Below, one piece after another: positions 29,727 to 33,018 of a DNA stretch of 33,018 bases. The stretch comes from Saccoglossus kowalevskii (lineage: Eukaryota > Hemichordata > Enteropneusta > Harrimaniidae). The translations under genes were made by a program, and so were the position numbers. The stretch covers positions 362,715-395,732 of the forward strand of contig NW_003141309.1 in NCBI RefSeq assembly GCF_000003605.2. Direction: 5' to 3'. The notes under the pieces were generated by a model. That model searched no databases, was not told the origin of the DNA, and was given only the letters and a program-made list of their open reading frames with translations. Position 1 is the stretch's first letter. The number at the start of each line of letters is the position of its first letter.

Positions 29727-30325
29727 GGGTACCTCATTTTTGACAGGCAGCTATTTTGTTTTAAAGAATGGAGTGCCAAGCTCATAAATTTGACATGCCC
29801 GGGACCAATCAAGTTCAAATACATCAGACATATTGGACAAACGCACATTCATTTTTGTCACCTTCAAATTCAAAATGGCTGACTGACAGATGCGGTTCCA
29901 GAGGCATATCTCATACATGCCTGGACCAATGAAGTTAAAACTTCACACATCAAAGCAATTTTTTTAGGACTGATTCACACACTTGAAATAAAGAATCTTG
30001 TGGTTTACTAGTCGACTCTTGCAACGATCATTATCACAGGTATTAACACAAAAGTGCTAATACCTGGGTTTGAAATTACTGCCCACCCATACAACAGAGA
30101 TGGGTAACTTTCCCAATCGGCCAGTAAAAATTAAAATTTATATGCCCATCTGGTAACTTTTTTTTTTTAATGGTCTGCTTCAATAAAAATGTTCAAAATG
30201 CACTTCTGCTAAATAAAATCAAATGAAGTTGGAAGCCAGTATCTGCATACTAAGTTAATCCACAGAGGGACTTCTCAGATTTACAGGAGTCATGCATGCA
30301 TGACCAATAAGAAACAATGAAATCA
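29727..30325. other. Gene-free stretch
   Basis: No gene, repeat or regulatory site recognised. Confidence 0.45.
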
Positions 30326-30565
30326 TTAACCTTTTCAGCACCAGTTCCCTCTTTTCATCACAAATTCACAAAATAGTCCCATTTACAGTCTGCACTTTTC
30401 TTCAGGAGACTGGGACAAAAAACACAAAATTTTCGAGTAAAAACTGAAAATCAACTCAAATTTTGTCTGTTGGCTCCAAAATTGGGGTTCATTTCCAGAA
30501 ATATTGAAGAATCTAAGAAAAAAAGTGCAGAAAAATTTGGGCAAGAAAGTCTGGTGGTGAAAAGG
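30326..30565. mobile_element. TTAA-type MITE, family B, copy 2 (inverted)
   Basis: A 236-bp unit (30330-30565) starts after TTAA with CCTTTTCAGCACCAG and ends CTGGTGGTGAAAAGG. It is in the opposite orientation to the copy at 4091, judged by internal sequence (TTCCAGAAATATTGAAGAAT). The right-hand TTAA has been lost (GCAG there). Confidence 0.75.
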
Positions 30566-31424
30566 GCAGTCTACTTCTGCTAAATAGAACAACTTGTGCT
30601 TACTTGGAATCGGAATGGAAGTATATAATTTTCAATTCAGGGCTGGTAAATTTCTAGCAGGGCTGGTGAAATTGTAAAATACCTGCCATAGTACACAACT
30701 TTGGAGAATTTCAAACACTGCAATTATATCAAACAGACAATGCATTTCATGACATCTTCTTACACATCACACATAATGTGGAATCAATTGGGAACACACC
30801 TCCACATTCCACAGGTTTTAGAGAATTTGTTTTTTCGCTCCATGGCTGTGGCAATTATAAAATCCTATTAAATCTTGGGTCCGACACTAAATTTCGCTAG
30901 CTTCTACTAATTTGTTTATAAAAACAATTATCATATAAACAAAATTGCCATAGCTGGGCCAGTCTAGTCTATTTCCTGTATTGACATTTCTGTAACTGGG
31001 TTAAATACACTACCAACAAAGCACCTCAATATGGTAATTGGTTCCACTATATGAATCAATCAATTCAATCGAGCTATTTTTCTGGAGCACTCAGCCGAAA
31101 TTGTCAGTTGGTTGGGAAATAAAAGGTCTCTCAGGTTAAAAAGTTACGAAGAGGACCACCACTGGAGGACAAGAGGTGTAAGCAGTGTGCTCGTAAGAAC
31201 TACCCTGGTAGTTTCTGGGGTCATAATGTAATCACAAAAATAAAGTCGCGAAGGTGAGAAGGAAGATACTTAGGTCACTGGACGGTAATATTAAGCAGTG
31301 TTTTTCAAGTGGATTGATTTTGTCGGTATCTGGAGTCAAAATGTAATCCTGAAATTAAAGTTGGTTCAGCTTGGCTCCTGAGAATACTTTTAAAGATTGA
31401 ATGTGGTTGTACCTACATAATCAA
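30566..31424. other. Gene-free stretch
   Basis: No gene. A diverged direct repeat pairs TCTGGGGTCATAATGTAATC (about 31215) with TCTGGAGTCAAAATGTAATC (about 31330). Confidence 0.4.
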
Positions 31425-31613
31425 CCCTTTCACCACCACTGTCTCACTTCAAATTTTGCTGCTCTTTTTTTCTTATATTCTTTAATTTTTCTGGAAATGA
31501 ACCGTAATTTTGAAGACAACATAACAAATTTTAGTCAATCTTTTGAAGGAAAGTGCAGATTATAAAACAAGGCTATTATGTTAATTTGTGATGAGGGAAC
31601 TGGTTGTGGAACC
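31425..31613. mobile_element. TTAA-type MITE, family B, copy 3 (deleted)
   Basis: Starts CCCTTTCACCACCA after TCAA (mutated TTAA) and follows copy 1 (same orientation) through TTTCTGGAAATGAA and AAGGAAAGTGCAGA to AACTGGTTGTGGAACC. It is about 45 bp shorter than copy 1 through internal loss, and its right end is eroded. Confidence 0.65.
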
Positions 31614-32287
31614 TGCTGTGGCACCTCAATGGCCTATGCACGACCTCCAAAAGGTCACACATCCTTGTACTTTCTGGGGGCACAAATTCACCATCAATTC
31701 AAATGTCTCAAAAAATGCAGTTATCTTTGAAATTTAAAAACGTACATTGAAAATTCTTGCCTTGATGGAACTACACCCTCTGAAAGCACCAAGATGTGCC
31801 ACTATTAGGGTACAAACACAAAATGTCAAATAAATTTACCAAGTCACAATTCCTATAGACCCCACCATAGAACTACTTGCTATACAACTGCACGATTTTC
31901 TGTTTTATAGACTAAGGGGTACCCACAGAGTACAAGCCAAGACTTCTTGCAGGGCAAGAGGTGGGAATCTCGGCAGTTATGCCTGAATTAATACATCTTG
32001 AATTTAACACATTGCCTATCAAGGTAGCCCCTTCCCTAATCCACTCATTGCGGGCTTCATACACAAAACAAAGGCGAAAGAGTCAACTTGCTACATACAT
32101 CACATAACTTTAAACTGCATGATTGTACTACTTGGTGGAATGTTACTGCACATGCAATAAGTTTATAGGGCATGCAGAATTCATTTTTATTTAGCCATAC
32201 TTTAAAAGTAAATAAAAGTTCATGTATTAGCCAAAACACCCCTGGGAAAAAATAGAATTTTGACCACATTTAAACCATATCCTCTGG

Positions 32288-32354
32288 GGCGGAGCCACGT
32301 CACAAAGACGTTCCACGTTTCTAAGATACGCACTACTGTACCATGCATTTCTAT
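32288..32354. repeat. Dispersed repeat, copy 2 (pair with 9567-9632)
   Basis: ACGTCACAAAGACGTTCCAC through CTAAGATACGCACTACTGTA to CATGCATTTCTATGG matches the copy at 9567 in the same orientation. Confidence 0.55.
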
Positions 32355-32659
32355 GGGCTCTCAACTTTAATCATAATCCAGAACAACCAAATTAATACAT
32401 GTTGGACATGCAGGGGTAATCTTGTTACAGTGTTCAGGAGAGTCTCAACAAACATCTCAAAAAACAGTTTTCTGCCTTTGTTTTCACCCTGATGGTTGCC
32501 AGGCAGTGAAAATGCGCGGATGCCCGCCCACAAAAATTTCATATTCTAAAATTATTAGAATATAAAATATTGTACTTTAAAAAAAAAGATGGCATAGTAT
32601 TACGGCTATACATGGGTTAAACGCAATAAAATACGAAAACAAGCAATACACGTACTGGC

Positions 32660-32776
32660 AGTTACAATTTATTACACCATAATTCTCGGGACCTGGAATA
32701 TAGTGGCAGTGTCAATAATTGAACAATTTATTAAACATGATTACAATTATTGTTCTCTGGTTACTTTAGTCAGGAT
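32660..32776 (-). terminator. Alpha-tubulin 3' UTR with polyadenylation signals
   Basis: Downstream of the stop, the minus strand has AATAAA near 32731 (TTTAATAAATTG) and again near 32670 (TGTAATAAATTG). Either could direct polyadenylation. Confidence 0.55.

Positions 32777-33018
<242 letters not shown>

Overview
The window is nuclear DNA from an animal. The genes have spliced exons with GT-AG introns of 0.1 to 3.4 kb, and most of the DNA is AT-rich non-coding sequence holding inverted-repeat transposons, minisatellites and LINE tails. One run of about 100 N bases (22904-23004) is an assembly gap. The proteins (alpha-tubulin, SURF6, an STPG3-like ciliary/sperm-tail protein, a Ly6/uPAR-domain protein) fit an invertebrate bilaterian. 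A deuterostome such as a hemichordate or lancelet is my guess, but the sequence alone does not settle it.

All four recognised genes lie on the minus strand. Reading each in its own direction: (1) STPG3-like gene, start codon at 12483, eight coding exons down to the stop at 3806; all intron phases agree and give a 469-residue protein with an acidic N-terminal exon and PG-rich SHIPPO-type repeats. (2) Ly6/uPAR-like protein, two exons found (18762-18611 and 15645-15400); the signal-peptide exon was not securely located. (3) SURF6, complete in three exons (27868-27694, 26392-26228, 25520-24763), 365 residues, a nucleolar ribosome-biogenesis factor. (4) Alpha-tubulin, only the last exon (33018-32777), running off the right edge. 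I see no operon-like or shared-pathway logic among them.

Repeats make up much of the rest. Intron 1 of the STPG3-like gene carries a 1-kb, 34-bp minisatellite that settles into an alternating 68-bp higher-order pattern. Intron 6 carries a 54-bp minisatellite that is open in one frame. Intron 7 hides a frameshifted remnant of a Crypton-like tyrosine recombinase (about 5499-6160). The Ly6 intron contains a 457-bp element with perfect 63-bp terminal inverted repeats and an 8-bp target duplication (hAT-like), itself between the arms of an older inverted repeat. Three unrelated families of short elements sit at TTAA sites (piggyBac-like). A 5'-truncated LINE has inserted into a 32-bp minisatellite at 22.4-24.0 kb with a visible 15-bp target duplication.

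No tRNA, rRNA, CRISPR array or prokaryote-style system was found. The window looks like an ordinary, repeat-rich animal locus. Its most noteworthy contents are the transposon fossils and the fully reconstructible STPG3-like and SURF6 gene models.
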